5,799 bases of DNA from JBGLNJ01 sp964353405. Its GTDB lineage: Bacteria; Chloroflexota; Anaerolineae; Fen-1058. This document shows positions 5,388 to 5,799 of the stretch, piece after piece; positions within the stretch are counted from its first letter, which is position 1, and every line of letters starts with the position of its first letter. The stretch spans positions 1 to 5,799 of the forward strand of contig CAYGWJ010000165.1 in assembly GCA_964353405.1 (NCBI GenBank), read 5' to 3'. Made by a program: the position numbers and the translations under genes. The notes below the pieces were generated by a model. It worked only from the letters and a program-made list of their open reading frames with translations. It was not told where the DNA came from and searched no databases.

Positions 5388-5416
5388 AGTGTACGCGACT
5401 GCGAACAAAGGATCAA
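5388..5416 (-). promoter_or_regulatory. Candidate sigma-70 promoter for the 84-residue ORF
   Basis: On the minus strand TTGATC (5416-5411) and TACACT (5393-5388) are separated by exactly 17 bases, each matching four of six consensus positions. Transcription would start near 5381, leaving a leader of about 36 bases that contains the GGAGGT site. Confidence 0.45.
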
Positions 5417-5619
5417 GTTACGGCGGAAAATGCCCACCTGCTGGTTTCCGCTGGCTGAAAAATCGCTCCGCAGAGCTGTTCCCTTTTGACGATCCGGGCC
5501 GTGGGGTTGACACTCTGCGGCCAATTCGTTTGCGCGGCTTGTGGCAGGGGCAAGTAACTCGCGTTGTTTTGTTTGTGGTAGCATGTGGATGTGGCAATGT
5601 GGCATGTGGCATTGTCCAG
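5417..5619. other. Non-coding spacer between divergent promoters
   Basis: No supported gene. It contains an inverted repeat GCGGAAA / TTTCCGC (5423-5429 and 5445-5451, 15-base loop). A degenerate heptamer-like run built on GCATGTG lies at 5581-5615 immediately upstream of the rightward promoter. Open frames on both strands here lack ribosome sites. Confidence 0.55.
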
Positions 5620-5641
5620 TTGACAAACATCAGGCAACTGG
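5616..5641. promoter_or_regulatory. Putative operator: 7+7 inverted repeat over the -35 box
   Basis: CCAGTTG (5616-5622) and CAACTGG (5635-5641) are perfect inverted copies with a 12-base gap. Half-site centres are 19 bases apart, near two helical turns. The left half overlaps the -35 hexamer and the right half ends just before the -10, as expected of a site where a dimeric repressor would block polymerase. Confidence 0.5.
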
Positions 5642-5649
5642 TATACAAT
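5620..5649 (+). promoter_or_regulatory. Strong sigma-70-type promoter reading rightward
   Basis: A perfect TTGACA (5620-5625), an 18-base spacer and TACAAT (5644-5649, five of six) form the best promoter in the window. An overlapping TATACA (5642-5647) would give a 16-base spacer. Transcription should start near 5656 and leave the window at its right edge. Confidence 0.65.
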
Positions 5650-5655
5650 CTTCTT

Positions 5656-5799
5656 GGCAAGCGGCTTATCGGTGCTTACATAGTTGAGTTGTAGCTGGGC
5701 ACCTTCTCCTATTCGATTCTCCGGTTATTGGGCTGGTGGAGCAGCTTCTCTTACTTGGGTTTGGCTCCTCAATGAGTTGAATGTCTATAAAACACCATT
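5656..5799 (+). other. Structured leader or start of a small RNA, running off the right edge
   Basis: This stretch follows the promoter and has no long frame in the + direction. Two stems are visible: GGTGC (5671-5675) with GCACC (5699-5703), continued inside by TTACA with TGTAG; and GGAGC (5738-5742) with GCTCC (5764-5768). It matches no riboswitch, 6S, tmRNA, SRP or RNase P signature that I know. An ATG at 5781 directly after an in-frame TGA opens a frame (MSIKHH...) to the window end with no clear ribosome site. So this is either a leader of about 125 bases for an off-window gene or a non-coding RNA. Confidence 0.35.

Noticed and set aside
5507..5512. Second TTGACA on the plus strand
   Set aside because: No -10-like hexamer is found 16-18 bases downstream.
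5389..5694. 101-residue open frame on the plus strand
   Set aside because: It contains the TTGACA-TACAAT promoter and the inverted repeat inside its coding span and has no start signals.

Overview
The window looks like part of a GC-rich bacterial chromosome, most likely from the Chloroflexota (Anaerolineae-like). The phylum call is an inference. It rests on several unrelated families of 7-base short tandem repeats in the spacers and even inside a gene, a habit I associate with filamentous Chloroflexota and cyanobacteria, and on the general look of the proteins. No rRNA, tRNA, CRISPR array, phage gene or transposase was found.

Left and centre (1-4573): five genes all read right to left. In transcription order they are a small three-helix membrane protein (4573-4205), a stand-alone nitrilase-type amidase (4092-3247), a sugar-phosphate-isomerase-like TIM barrel (3214-2411), a short NAD+ synthetase NadE (2381-1548) and a secreted S8 serine protease (1505 to beyond base 1). 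The last four are 29-42 bases apart and could form one transcript. The amidase has the glutaminase-like Glu-Lys-Cys triad and the YG-FDE motif seen in the N-terminal domain of fused glutamine-dependent NAD synthetases, and the NadE here lacks that domain. The likely reading is a two-gene glutamine-dependent NAD synthetase, with the TIM-barrel gene lying between its halves. The protease has a signal peptide, an I9 propeptide and a complete catalytic tetrad; its C-terminus lies off the left edge.

Repeats: a 63-base array of nine heptamers sits in frame in the protease gene, exactly at the propeptide/mature-domain junction. A second heptamer family (ACGTGAW) fills three operon spacers and brackets the membrane-protein gene with direct repeats. 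A third family (AGTGRRY) lies at 4746-4794.

Right (4574-5799): mostly non-coding, with a hairpin at 4688-4709, the third heptamer array, a 41-base near-perfect palindrome at 4872-4912 and a short octamer repeat. An unrecognised 84-residue ORF (5345-5091, minus) has a good ribosome site and a candidate promoter. At the far right a strong sigma-70-type promoter (5620-5649) points rightward out of the window. A perfect 7+7 inverted repeat overlaps its -35 box and spacer like an operator, and a structured leader follows, so a regulated gene or small RNA probably starts at the right edge.
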